A stretch of DNA of 64,000 nucleotides, taken from positions 440 through 64,439 of the forward strand of contig MEFD01000017.1 in the NCBI GenBank assembly GCA_001724995.1, given 5' to 3'. Below the pieces are notes generated by a model. That model saw only the letters and a list, made by a program, of their open reading frames with translations. It made no database searches and was not told where the DNA came from. This stretch comes from Rubrivivax sp. SCN 71-131. GTDB lineage: Bacteria; Pseudomonadota; Gammaproteobacteria; Burkholderiales; Burkholderiaceae_C. Position numbers and translations under genes: made by a program. Shown piece by piece: positions 51,761 to 61,153 of this stretch. Each line of letters starts with the position of its first letter. Within the stretch, counting starts at the first letter, position 1.

Positions 51761-52771
51761 ATGAAGCCCGAGGTCGCCGTGCCGCCGCCCTGGGAGCAGC
51801 TCGCGAGCTGGATCGCCGTGGTCGAGACCGGGGCGGTCTCGGCCGCTGCACGCCGCGCCGGATTGTCACAGGCGGGCGTGTCGCAGCATGTGCGTGCGCT
51901 CGAGCAGCGACTGGGCTGCGAACTGCTCGACCGCGGCACGCGCCCGGCGCGCGTCACCGCCAGCGGCCGGCGCCTGTACGAGCATGCGCTGGACCTGCTG
52001 CAGCGCGCCAACGAGATGGACGAGGGCGTGCGCAGCCTCAGCCGCAGCACCCGCAGCGCGGTGCGCGTGGGCTGTGTCGACAGCTTCGCGGCCACGCTGG
52101 GGCCGTCGCTGGTGCGCGGGCTGTTCGACCGCGTGCAGCGGCTGCAACTGCTGTCGGGCCTGATGCCCGACCTGGCGCAGCGCTTCGCCGAGCGCCGGCT
52201 GGACCTGCTGATCGGCACCCAGGACGTGGCCGGCCAGGCCGGGATCGATGCGCAGCCGCTGCTGGCCGAACGCTTCGTGCTCGTGCTGCCGCGCGAGCGC
52301 GGCCTGCGCGGCGCCACCACGCTGCAGGCGCTGGGCGCCACGCTGCCCTTCTTCGGCTACAGCATGCGCTCGACCATCGGAGCCCAGGTCGATGCCTACG
52401 TGCGCCGCCACGATCCGGGCCTGACGCGGCGCTACGAGTTCGACGCCACCGATCCGCTGCTCGGCCTGGTGGCCGCCGGCCTGGGTTTCGCGCTGACGAC
52501 GCCGCTGTGCCTGTGGCAGTCGCGTCATCACGCGCAGGCCGTGCAGGTGTTGCCGCTGTCGACGCTGAAGCGCGACGGCGAACCCTATCCGCTGCTGGAA
52601 CGCCGCTTCTGGCTCTGCAACCGTGCCGGCGAGCTCGGACGCCTGCCCTCCGAGACCGCCAACCTGGTGCGGGTGGCGGTTCGCGAACTCAAGCGTGCGC
52701 TGCAGCCGGCGCTGGGCGTGGAGCCGGCGGCGCTGGTGGCGCTGCACGAGTCGCGCCGCAACGCCGGCTGA
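51761..52771 (+). CDS. LysR family transcriptional regulator
   Basis: LASWIAVVETGAVSAAARRAGLSQAGVSQHVRALEQRLGCELLDRGTRPARVTASGRRLYEHA. Confidence 0.93.
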   Translation: MKPEVAVPPPWEQLASWIAVVETGAVSAAARRAGLSQAGVSQHVRALEQRLGCELLDRGTRPARVTASGRRLYEHALDLLQRANEMDEGVRSLSRSTRSAVRVGCVDSFAATLGPSLVRGLFDRVQRLQLLSGLMPDLAQRFAERRLDLLIGTQDVAGQAGIDAQPLLAERFVLVLPRERGLRGATTLQALGATLPFFGYSMRSTIGAQVDAYVRRHDPGLTRRYEFDATDPLLGLVAAGLGFALTTPLCLWQSRHHAQAVQVLPLSTLKRDGEPYPLLERRFWLCNRAGELGRLPSETANLVRVAVRELKRALQPALGVEPAALVALHESRRNAG

Positions 52772-52836
52772 TCCAGAGCATCAGCTTCGGCGGTGCTGGC
52801 GCGTGGCCGGCGACGCCGCGCACAGACTGCCGGCCC

Positions 52837-54027
52837 ATGCAATCCAACCACGACGTGATCGTCATCGGCGCCGGCGTCGTCGGCTGCTCGATCGCCTTTC
52901 ATCTGACCGCGCTCGGCGCGCGCGACGTGCGGGTGATCGACCGGCTGGGCATCGGCAACGGCACCAGCGCGCAGAGCAGCGGCATCCTGCGCACGCACTA
53001 CTCGGTGCCGCAGAACGTCGAGCTGGCGCGGCGCTCGTTCGCCGCCTTCGAGCGCTTTGCCGAGTACGTCGCCGACGCCGAGGCCGACGCCGGGCTGGTG
53101 CGCTGCGGCTACCTGATCGCCGCGCCCGAGGGCCCGCGGCTGGCGGCGCTGCAGGCGGCACTCGCGCAGCAGCAGGCGCTGGGCATCCCGATGCGCCTGC
53201 TGGACGTGCACGAGGCCGCGGAACGCCTGCCGATCGCCCGCTTCGACGACGCCGCGCTGATCGGCTTCGAGCCCGAGGCGGGCTTTGCCGACGCCTACCT
53301 CGTCGCCACCGGGTTCGCGCGCGCCGCGCGCCGGCTGGGCGCGCGCTTTCTCGAAGGCGTGGCCGTGCAGGGCCTGCTGCGCGAGGGCGGGCGCATCACG
53401 GGCGTGCAGACGGACCGGGGGCCGATGCACGCGGGCCTCGTGATCAGCGCGCAGAACATCTGGACGGCCGAGCTGCAGGCCTGGAGCGGCATCGAGATGC
53501 CGCTGTACCCCGAGCGCCATCGCGTCTTCGCCTTCGAGACGCCGGCTGCGCCCTACACGCGGGCGATGCCGGTGTACAAGGACCTGGGCTCGCCCGGCAT
53601 GCTCTATTGCCGCAGCTACGGCGGCCGGCAGATGCTGGTGAGCGAAGGCATTGCCGGCGAGCGGCTCACCGCGCCCGAGATCGAGCAGGCCGACATCCCG
53701 ATGGACGCGGTGATCGAGGTCGGCGAGCAGGTGGCCGGCCGCTTTCCGGCCTACGCCGAGGCGGGGCTGGCCTCGTCCTGGACCGGCGTCTACGACGTCA
53801 CGCCCGACTGGAACCCGGTGCTCGGCCCGGTGCCGGGGCTCGAGGGCTTGCTCGTGGCCTTCGGCTTCTCGGGCCACGGCTTCAAGCTCTCGCCGGCGGT
53901 GGGCCGGCTGGTCGCGCAAATGGCGCTGGGCCAGCCGACCGGGATCGCCGCCGAAGCCTACGCGATCGAGCGCTTCGCGCAAGGGCGGCTGCTCACCGGC
54001 GCCTACGGCGCGGGTGCGGTGTCCTGA
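52837..54027 (+). CDS. FAD-dependent oxidoreductase (DAO family, sarcosine oxidase beta-like)
   Basis: MQSNHDVIVIGAGVVGCSIAFHLTALGARDVRVIDRLGIGNGTSAQSSGILRTHYS...YDVTPDWNPVLGPVPGLEGLLVAFGFSGHGFKLSPAVGRLVAQM. Confidence 0.92.
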   Translation: MQSNHDVIVIGAGVVGCSIAFHLTALGARDVRVIDRLGIGNGTSAQSSGILRTHYSVPQNVELARRSFAAFERFAEYVADAEADAGLVRCGYLIAAPEGPRLAALQAALAQQQALGIPMRLLDVHEAAERLPIARFDDAALIGFEPEAGFADAYLVATGFARAARRLGARFLEGVAVQGLLREGGRITGVQTDRGPMHAGLVISAQNIWTAELQAWSGIEMPLYPERHRVFAFETPAAPYTRAMPVYKDLGSPGMLYCRSYGGRQMLVSEGIAGERLTAPEIEQADIPMDAVIEVGEQVAGRFPAYAEAGLASSWTGVYDVTPDWNPVLGPVPGLEGLLVAFGFSGHGFKLSPAVGRLVAQMALGQPTGIAAEAYAIERFAQGRLLTGAYGAGAVS

Positions 54028-54220
54028 AGGGGTGCGGGCACGCCGATCGCGGCTGCCGCCTCGCGACCGGGGCGGCGCCGCGGCGCAGGCGCGATCCGTC
54101 ACAATGCCCGCTGCTGCTCGCCGCGGGCACCGCTCCGGTGCCCGCGCGCCCGCGTCGACATGGCCTCCTGCGCGGCCCTCTGTCCGCATCCGCGACGCGG
54201 GGCCTTCACCATGTCACGCC

Positions 54221-54862
54221 ATGCCCCTGCACTACCGCACCCTCCCCGTCACCCCCTTCGAACAGAACGCCTCGCTCGTCTGGTGCGAAGCCACGCGCAA
54301 GGCGGCGGTGATCGATCCCGGCGGCGACCTGCCGCGGCTGCTGGCGGCGGTGGACGAGCTCGGGCTCGAGCTCGGGCAGATCTGGCTCACGCACGCGCAC
54401 ATCGACCACGCCGGCGGCACCGGTGAGCTGGCGCGCACGCGCGACCTGCCGATCATCGGCCCACATCGCGGCGACCAGTACTGGATCGACACGTTGCCAC
54501 AGCAGAGCCAGATGTTCGGCTTCCCGCCGGCCGAGGCCTTCACCCCCACGCGCTGGCTCGAGGATGGCGACACCGTGAGCGTGGGCGCATGCACGCTGGA
54601 CGTGCGCCACTGCCCCGGCCACACGGCCGGGCACGTCGTCTTCCACAGCGTGCAGGCGCAGCGCTGCTTCGTCGGCGACGTGCTCTTTGCCGGCAGCATC
54701 GGTCGCACCGACCTGCACGGCGGCGACTTCGACACCCTCATCGCCAGCATCACGCAGCGCCTGTGGCCGATGGGCGACGACACCGTCTTCATCCCCGGCC
54801 ATGGTCCGGAGAGCAGCTTCGGCCGCGAGCGCCGCTTCAACCCCTTCCTGCAGGGCCGCTGA
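54221..54862 (+). CDS. MBL fold metallo-hydrolase
   Basis: VIDPGGDLPRLLAAVDELGLELGQIWLTHAHIDHAGGTGELA...CPGHTAGHVVFH...FAGSIGRTDLHGGDFDTL...FIPGHGPESSFGRERRFNPFL. Confidence 0.94.
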   Translation: MPLHYRTLPVTPFEQNASLVWCEATRKAAVIDPGGDLPRLLAAVDELGLELGQIWLTHAHIDHAGGTGELARTRDLPIIGPHRGDQYWIDTLPQQSQMFGFPPAEAFTPTRWLEDGDTVSVGACTLDVRHCPGHTAGHVVFHSVQAQRCFVGDVLFAGSIGRTDLHGGDFDTLIASITQRLWPMGDDTVFIPGHGPESSFGRERRFNPFLQGR

Positions 54863-55527
54863 TGGCGCGCGGCGGCGTCGATCCGGCGGCGCTGGTCGAG
54901 ACGGCGCCGCTGTCCGACGCGGTGCGGGCGCTGGCGCGTCGCGGCGAGTTCTGCCGCTTCCCCAAGGGCGCCGTGCTGATCCAGGAGGGCACGCAGGGCG
55001 ACACGCTCTACATCGTGCTGCAGGGGCGGCTGCGCGTCTACGGGGCGCATTTCGCCAACGAACGCGAGATCACGCACGGCACCTACGGCCCGGGCGAGTA
55101 CGTCGGCGAGATGAGCCTGGACGGTGGTCCGCGTTCGGCCAGCGTGGCTGCGCTCGAGCCGACGCTGTGCGCGATGGTGACGCGGCGCACGCTGCAGGCG
55201 CACCTGGGCGAGAACCCGGAGTTCGCCTTCGAGCTGCTGGCCAAGGTGATCCGCCGCGCGCGCATGGCCACGCTCAGCGCCAAGAGCATGGCGCTCAATG
55301 ACGTCTACGGACGCCTGAAGGCCTTGCTCGAGGATCTGGGCGAAGGGCAGGCCGACGGCACGCGGCGGCTGCGGGAGAAGCTCACGCACCAGGAACTGGC
55401 CCACCGCGTGGGCTGCTCGCGCGAGATGGTGACGCGCCAGCTCAGCGACCTGCAGCAGGGCGGCTACGTGAGCGCGCCGCGCGGCGACGCGCTGGTGCTG
55501 CTGAAGCCGCTGCCGCCGCGCTGGTAG
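54862..55527 (+). CDS. Crp/Fnr family transcriptional regulator
   Basis: GEFCRFPKGAVLIQEGTQGDTLYIVLQGRLRVYG...YGPGEYVGEMSLDGGPRSASVAA...LTHQELAHRVGCSREMVTRQLSDLQQGGYV. Confidence 0.93.
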   Translation: MARGGVDPAALVETAPLSDAVRALARRGEFCRFPKGAVLIQEGTQGDTLYIVLQGRLRVYGAHFANEREITHGTYGPGEYVGEMSLDGGPRSASVAALEPTLCAMVTRRTLQAHLGENPEFAFELLAKVIRRARMATLSAKSMALNDVYGRLKALLEDLGEGQADGTRRLREKLTHQELAHRVGCSREMVTRQLSDLQQGGYVSAPRGDALVLLKPLPPRW

Positions 55528-55564
55528 GCGGCGACGCGGAACCCGGCCGCAGCGAGCGGGGGGA

Positions 55565-56881
55565 CTACTTCACCAGCACCTCCGGCAGCCAGGTGCCGAG
55601 CAGCGGGAAGGTCATCAGCAGCGCGAGCACGAGCAGTTCCAGGCCGAGGAAGGGCAGCGCCGCGCGATAGACCTCGGCCATCGTGATGTGCTTGGGGGCA
55701 ACGCCCTTCATCACGAACAGCAGCAGCCCGAACGGCGGCGTCAGGAAGCCGATCTCCATCGTCAGCAGGTACAGCACGCCCAGCCACAGCAGGTCGATGC
55801 CGGCGGCGTGCGCGAGCGGGATGAACAGCGGGATGGTGATCATCAGCATGCTCACCTGGTCGACGAAGCAACCCAGGAACAGCAGGATCAACACCATGCC
55901 GACGACCAGACCGAACGGCGCCAGGCCGGAGTTGCTGACGAGTTCGACGAGCCCGGTCGTGGCGCCCGAGAACGCGAGGATCTGCGCGAAGGTGACCGAG
56001 GCGACGATGATGAACAGCGTCATGACGCTGACGCGCGCCGTCTCGCGCAGCGACGTGGCGAGGTTGCTCCAGGTGAGCGAGCGGTAGCCGATCGCGGCCA
56101 GCGCGGACGCGACGCAGCCGAGGGCGGCCGATTCGGTCGGCGTGGCGATGCCGCCGACGAGGCTGCCGATCACCGCGACGAAGACCAGCGACAAGGGCAG
56201 CACGTCGACGACGAATGGCCGAAAGCGCGCCCAGCCCGTCTGGCTCGGCGCGTCGTCGCGCGGTGAACGGCTCGGGTCGATGACGCACACCGCGACGATG
56301 TAGCCGATGAACAGCGTCGCCATCATCAGCGCCGGCACGATGCCGGCAATCAGCAGCTTGGAGATCGACATCCCCGCCAGGCTGCCCAGCAGCACCGCGA
56401 GCGCCGAGGGCGGGATCAGCATGGCGATGCCGCCGGTGGCCATGATCGGTCCCATCGCGATGCGCGGCTCGTAGCCGCGCTTGAGCATGTCGGGCAGCAG
56501 CGCGCTGCCCAGCATCGCGGTGTTGGCGAGCGACGAGCCCGACAGGGCCGCGAACACCGTGCCGCCGGCCACGCTGACGATCGGCAGGCGCCCGGGCACG
56601 CGCGCGATCAGCTTCTCGATGGCGTTGATGGCCCGAAACGCCACCCCGCTGTGCAGCAGGATCTCGCCCATCAGGATGAACAGCGGAATCGGCGCGAGCG
56701 AGTAGTTGGTCAGCGCCGTGACCGCGTTGCGCACCATCTGCGAGAGGCCAGCGTCGCCGCCGAGGAAGATCATGGCGCCGGCGATGTTCACCACGAAGAA
56801 GGCGAACGCCACCGGCAGCCCCAGCAGCAGGAACACGCACAGCGGCCCCAGCATCACGAGCAGCGCCGCTTCCCAGCTCAT
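55565..56881 (-). CDS. TRAP transporter large permease (DctM)
   Basis: MSWEAALLVMLGPLCVFLLLGLPVAFAFFVVNIAGAMIFL...FVALSGSSLANTAMLGSALLPDMLKRGYEPRIAMGPIMATGGIAMLIPPS. Confidence 0.95.
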   Translation of the reverse strand: MSWEAALLVMLGPLCVFLLLGLPVAFAFFVVNIAGAMIFLGGDAGLSQMVRNAVTALTNYSLAPIPLFILMGEILLHSGVAFRAINAIEKLIARVPGRLPIVSVAGGTVFAALSGSSLANTAMLGSALLPDMLKRGYEPRIAMGPIMATGGIAMLIPPSALAVLLGSLAGMSISKLLIAGIVPALMMATLFIGYIVAVCVIDPSRSPRDDAPSQTGWARFRPFVVDVLPLSLVFVAVIGSLVGGIATPTESAALGCVASALAAIGYRSLTWSNLATSLRETARVSVMTLFIIVASVTFAQILAFSGATTGLVELVSNSGLAPFGLVVGMVLILLFLGCFVDQVSMLMITIPLFIPLAHAAGIDLLWLGVLYLLTMEIGFLTPPFGLLLFVMKGVAPKHITMAEVYRAALPFLGLELLVLALLMTFPLLGTWLPEVLVK

Positions 56882-56900
56882 GCAGGCCTCCGGCTCGCCA

Positions 56901-57392
56901 TCACAGCTCGGGCGGCGCCGTGGGCGCGGCCTGACCGAGCGCCAGGCGGCGCGCGAACTCGAGCGCCAGCAAGGCCATGGAGGCGGCAATCACCGCATAC
57001 AGCCACCACTCCGGGAAGATCATCGTCTTGAGCACGATGTTGCCGGCCTTGAAGGCGCCCCAGGTCACGCGCACCGCGTAGACGAACAGGACGGTGCACA
57101 CGAGCAGGCCGACGGCGTCGCCGAAGCGCCGGACGGCGGCGCCGATGCGCGGCGGCAGCGCCGTGACGAGGAAGTCGACCTGGACGTGGCCGTTCTCGCG
57201 CAACAGCCACGGCGCGGCGAGAAAGGTGGCGCCGAAGAGGGCGTACTCGACCATCTCCGCCAGGCCGTTGATCGTGCTGCCGGCGACGCTGCGAAGCAGC
57301 ACGTCCCAGCTGGTCGCCAGGGCGATCACGCCGAACACGATGCCGGCACCGACCCCGAGCAGGTCGAGCAGCCGGGCATAGCCGCCGCGCAT
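56901..57392 (-). CDS. TRAP transporter small permease (DctQ)
   Basis: LIALATSWDVLLRSVAGSTINGLAEMVEYALFGATFLAAPWLLRENGHVQVDFL; 4 TM. Confidence 0.9.
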   Translation of the reverse strand: MRGGYARLLDLLGVGAGIVFGVIALATSWDVLLRSVAGSTINGLAEMVEYALFGATFLAAPWLLRENGHVQVDFLVTALPPRIGAAVRRFGDAVGLLVCTVLFVYAVRVTWGAFKAGNIVLKTMIFPEWWLYAVIAASMALLALEFARRLALGQAAPTAPPEL

Positions 57393-57403
57393 GCGCAGAG
57401 GCC

Positions 57404-58372
57404 CTACTTCGCGAGCAGCTTGCGCAGCGTGTCGGCGTTCTGCGGCGCCACCTTCTTGACGTAGGCCCAGCCGGCCTCGCGCGCGGTGTTCAGCCACGCC
57501 TGGCGTTCCGCGCCCTCGAAGGTCAGGGTCTTGATGCCGGCGTCGGCCTGCTTCTTCTTCTCGGCGGCGTTGACCGTGGCGTTGTCGGCGTTGGTCGCCT
57601 CGACTTCGGTGGCGACGCGCGTCAGCAGCGCGCGCTGGGCGTCGCTGAGCTTGTTCCAGCGATCCAGGTTGACGAGGAAATTGACGTCGACGACGTAGAA
57701 GCCGGGGTCGACGCGGTACTTGGTCTTCTCCTGCCAGCCGAGGTCGAGGATGCCCTGGATCGGCCAGCCGTAGCCGTCGATGACGTTGCGCTCGAGCGCG
57801 GTATAGACCTCGCCCGGCGCCGTCTGCACGAGGTTGGCGCCGAGCTCGGCAAAGAAGGCGCGATAGATCGGCGTCACGCGGATCGTCAGGCCGCGCAGAT
57901 CGGGCTTGGCGAGCGGCTTGTTGAGGTAGAGATGAAAGGGCACGCCGTCGCCGGTGCGCGCCAGATAGTAGGAATTGAGCTTCTCGTTGTGCAGCTTGTT
58001 CAGGTACTCCCAGGCGCCGTTCTTGCGCTGCTCCTGGATCGTGGACTCGGCGAGCTTGAGCGCCTCGGCCTCGGGCATCAGGTTGGTGTAGAAGGCGCTG
58101 GTCACGTTGGCCAGGTCGACGACGCCGTTCTTCACCGCATTGCCGACCTCGAACGGCGGCATCGCCTTCGGGCCGCCGATGTAGTTGATCTTCACCAGGC
58201 CCTTGCCCTCGGCGTTGACCCGGTTGATGAAGGCCTCGAACGGTTTCGCGAAGGCCGTTCCTTCCTGGAAGGCATTGACGGCGCGCAGCGTCACCTCCTG
58301 CGCCGAGGCGAGCAGCGGAGTCAAGCCGGCGGCCGCAACGGCGAGCGCGCACAGGGTCGTCTTGTAGGTCAT
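57404..58372 (-). CDS. TRAP transporter substrate-binding protein (DctP)
   Basis: MTYKTTLCALAVAAAGLTPLLASAQEVTLRAVNAFQEGTAFAKPFEAFINRVNAEGKGLVKINYIGGPKAMPPFEVGNAVKNGVVDLANV. Confidence 0.94.
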   Translation of the reverse strand: MTYKTTLCALAVAAAGLTPLLASAQEVTLRAVNAFQEGTAFAKPFEAFINRVNAEGKGLVKINYIGGPKAMPPFEVGNAVKNGVVDLANVTSAFYTNLMPEAEALKLAESTIQEQRKNGAWEYLNKLHNEKLNSYYLARTGDGVPFHLYLNKPLAKPDLRGLTIRVTPIYRAFFAELGANLVQTAPGEVYTALERNVIDGYGWPIQGILDLGWQEKTKYRVDPGFYVVDVNFLVNLDRWNKLSDAQRALLTRVATEVEATNADNATVNAAEKKKQADAGIKTLTFEGAERQAWLNTAREAGWAYVKKVAPQNADTLRKLLAK

Positions 58373-58586
58373 GGAGTCGTTTCCTTTCGCCAAACCAGGG
58401 AGGGCCGACGGGTGTCCGGCCGGCTTGCGGGGGGTGATCGAGGAGCGAGCGCGACACCGGTATCCTGGCCGCAGCAGGGGTCCGTGGCTCTCGGTGTCAT
58501 CCCGCTTGACCCGTCGCCACGCACCGGTTCAACTCTAAAGCATTGCCGTGACCCGGCGTGGCGCGGGCTGCGCCCTCGCCGCAGCG

Positions 58587-59513
58587 CTACTGGCGCGCGC
58601 TCGAGCCCTTGGGTGGCGGCGCGAAGCGGCGCTCGGGCTTGCGCGCGGCGTCGAAGTCCGGCAGCACGCGCGCCAGCCGGGCCTCGATGTCCTTGATGCG
58701 CGTCGGCCCCGCCGGGTGCGTGGACAGCAGCGCCGGCGGCGCGCCGCCGCCATCGGCGGTCATCTTCTGCCACAGCGTGACGCCGGCGCGCGGGTCGTAG
58801 CCGGCCCGGGCGGCCATCACCAGGCCCAGGGCGTCGGCCTCGGACTCGTCGTCGCGGCTGAATTTCAGCGCCAGCATCTGGCTGCCGATCTGCGCGCCGA
58901 TGTCGCCGATCTGGCCCAGGCCGAGCAGCGAGGCGCCCAGCCGCATGGCCCCCGAGGTGACGACGTTCTTGCCCATCTGCTCGCGCGCGTGTTCCAGCAG
59001 CGCGTGCGCGATCTCGTGGCCCATGACCATCGCCACCTCGTCGTCCGAGAGCTGCAGCTCGGAGAGGATGCCCCAGAAGAAGGCGATCTTGCCGCCGGGC
59101 ATGCAGAAGGCGTTGATCTGGCGGCTGCCGATGAGGTTGATCTCCCACTTCCAGTCGGCGGCGCGCGCATTGCAGTCGCGCGTGAAAGGCTCGATGCGCG
59201 TGCCGATGTAGCGCAGCCGCTGCAGCTGCGGATGCTGCATCGGCGCCAGCGCCCGGTCGCCGCTGGCCTTGTCCAGCATCTGGCGGTACTGCTGCTGCGC
59301 CTGCTGCTCGACCGTTTCGGCCGACACCGCCTTGGTGAAGCCCGAGCGCCTGCACTCGGGGATGCTGGCTGCCGCCAGTGGCCCGCTGGCGGCCAGCAGC
59401 GCGGCGCCGACGGCGCCGCCGGTGAAGAGGCGCCGCGCGTGCAGCGTGCAGCGGCAGGCGGGGGCAAGCGCAGGGCGCGGGATCTCGGCATCGGTGCGCA
59501 GGGTGCAGGGCAT
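58587..59513 (-). CDS. M48 family metalloprotease
   Basis: CMPGGKIAFFWGILSELQLSDDEVAMVMGHEIAHALLEHAREQ (HEXXH) ...DDESEADALGLVMAARAGYDPRAGVTLWQKM...LLSTHPAGPTRI. Confidence 0.95.
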   Translation of the reverse strand: MPCTLRTDAEIPRPALAPACRCTLHARRLFTGGAVGAALLAASGPLAAASIPECRRSGFTKAVSAETVEQQAQQQYRQMLDKASGDRALAPMQHPQLQRLRYIGTRIEPFTRDCNARAADWKWEINLIGSRQINAFCMPGGKIAFFWGILSELQLSDDEVAMVMGHEIAHALLEHAREQMGKNVVTSGAMRLGASLLGLGQIGDIGAQIGSQMLALKFSRDDESEADALGLVMAARAGYDPRAGVTLWQKMTADGGGAPPALLSTHPAGPTRIKDIEARLARVLPDFDAARKPERRFAPPPKGSSARQ

Positions 59514-59586
59514 CGCGGCAGGGTCTCGGTTGGTTCCGGTGCAGATGGTGCCACGGGAGGGGAATTCCACACGGGCAGGCGGCGCG

Positions 59587-61122
59587 TCAGCGGGCCGGCG
59601 CACCCTGCAGCGCGGCGATCGGCGCGCGCAGCCACCACAGCATGAGGAGCGCAGGCAGCGCGAAGAGCGTGCTGACGATGAAGAACGTGGGCCAGCCGAT
59701 GGTCTGGGCCAGCACGCCGGCCAGCGGCCCGACCCAGACGCGGCCGATGGAGGCGAAGGCCGAGAGCAGCGCGAACTGCGTGGCGGTGAAGCGCTGGCTG
59801 CACAGGCTCATGAGGAAGGCGAGGAAGGCCGCCGTGCCCATGCCGCCGCAGAGGTTCTCGAGCACGACGACGAGCAGCAGGCCGCCGTCCACCGGTGTCG
59901 CCTGGGCGAGCGAGACGAAGCCCCAGTCGAAGGCCGGCAGGATCGCGGCGCCGATCTGCCCGCGCCCGCCCTGCGCCAGCCACCAGAAGCCCAGGTTGCT
60001 GGCCATCTGCAGCAGCCCGAAGACGAAAAGCGCGCGCCACAGGCCCAGGCGCAGCATCAGCGCGCCGCCGAGCAGCGCGCCGGCGATCGTCATCCACAGA
60101 CCGATCAGCTTGTTGACGACCCCGACCTCGGCCAGGCCGTAGCCCACGCCCTTGAGCAGGAAGGGCGTGAGCAGCGCGCCGGCGAAGGCGTCGCCGAGCT
60201 TGTAGAGCACGATCAGCAGCAGCATCGCCGTCGCGCCCGGCTGGGCGAAGTAGTCGCCAAGGCCGGCCAGCAGCGTCTGAAAGCGCGCGCGTCGCGCTGC
60301 CCAGGCGGCCAGCGGCAGCGTGAGCGCGACGCCCGTCAGCAGCGCCGCCAGGTCGATCCAGCGACCCTGCAGCGCCGCGGGCAGCGCGGTCGTCGCCAGC
60401 CACGCGCCGAGCAGCGCGCGTGCCGCGTCCTGGCCGAAGCGATCCGTCAGCAGCACGCCCAGCGCCACCGCGGCCACGACGGCGGCAAAGCCCCAGAGCT
60501 CGCGCGCGCCGCGCCCTTGCGGCCGGGCCCCCGGCGGCAGGCGCGGCAGCAGCAGTGCGCTGACGAGTGCGGCGCCGACCATCAGCGCCGCCATCAGCCG
60601 ATAGACCTCGGGCCAGGACCAGCCGCCGCCCTGGTTGGCGTCGGTCCAGATCAGCGCCAGGCCGCCGCTGACGATCATCGCCAGGCGGTAGCCGGCCACG
60701 TTGAGCGAGGCGCCCAGACCGCGCTCGGTCGCCGGCAGCAGCTCGGTGCGATAGGCGTCGATGACCACGTCCTGCGAGGCCGAGACGAAGGCGATGGCCA
60801 CCGCCAGCAGCGCGAAGGAGCGCATGGCGCCGGTGGGCGAGGTCGCCGCCAGCACCAGCAGCAGCGCGGCCAGCAGCAGCTGCGTGGCCACCAGCCAGCC
60901 ACGCCGCCGGCCGAGCCCGGGCAGTTCGAAGCGGTCCATCAGCGGCGCCCACAGGAACTTGAAGGTGTAGGGCAGGCCGACCAGGCCGAGGAAGCCGATG
61001 GTGGCGATGTCCACGCCTTCCGTCGTCAGCCAGGCCTGCATCGCCTGCCCGGTGAGCGCCAGCGGCAGCCCCGAGGCGAAGCCGAGCAGCGCGACGACGA
61101 GCAACCGGACCAGGCGCGCCAT
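59587..61122 (-). CDS. MFS transporter, AmpG-like
   Basis: LLGFASGLPLALTGQAMQAWLTTEGVDIATIGFLGLVGLPYTFKFLWAPLMDRFELPGLGRRRGWLVATQ: AmpG signature. Confidence 0.92.
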   Translation of the reverse strand: MARLVRLLVVALLGFASGLPLALTGQAMQAWLTTEGVDIATIGFLGLVGLPYTFKFLWAPLMDRFELPGLGRRRGWLVATQLLLAALLLVLAATSPTGAMRSFALLAVAIAFVSASQDVVIDAYRTELLPATERGLGASLNVAGYRLAMIVSGGLALIWTDANQGGGWSWPEVYRLMAALMVGAALVSALLLPRLPPGARPQGRGARELWGFAAVVAAVALGVLLTDRFGQDAARALLGAWLATTALPAALQGRWIDLAALLTGVALTLPLAAWAARRARFQTLLAGLGDYFAQPGATAMLLLIVLYKLGDAFAGALLTPFLLKGVGYGLAEVGVVNKLIGLWMTIAGALLGGALMLRLGLWRALFVFGLLQMASNLGFWWLAQGGRGQIGAAILPAFDWGFVSLAQATPVDGGLLLVVVLENLCGGMGTAAFLAFLMSLCSQRFTATQFALLSAFASIGRVWVGPLAGVLAQTIGWPTFFIVSTLFALPALLMLWWLRAPIAALQGAPAR

Positions 61123-61153
61123 CAGTCCAGCGCCCGCGGCGAGCAAGGCCGGT

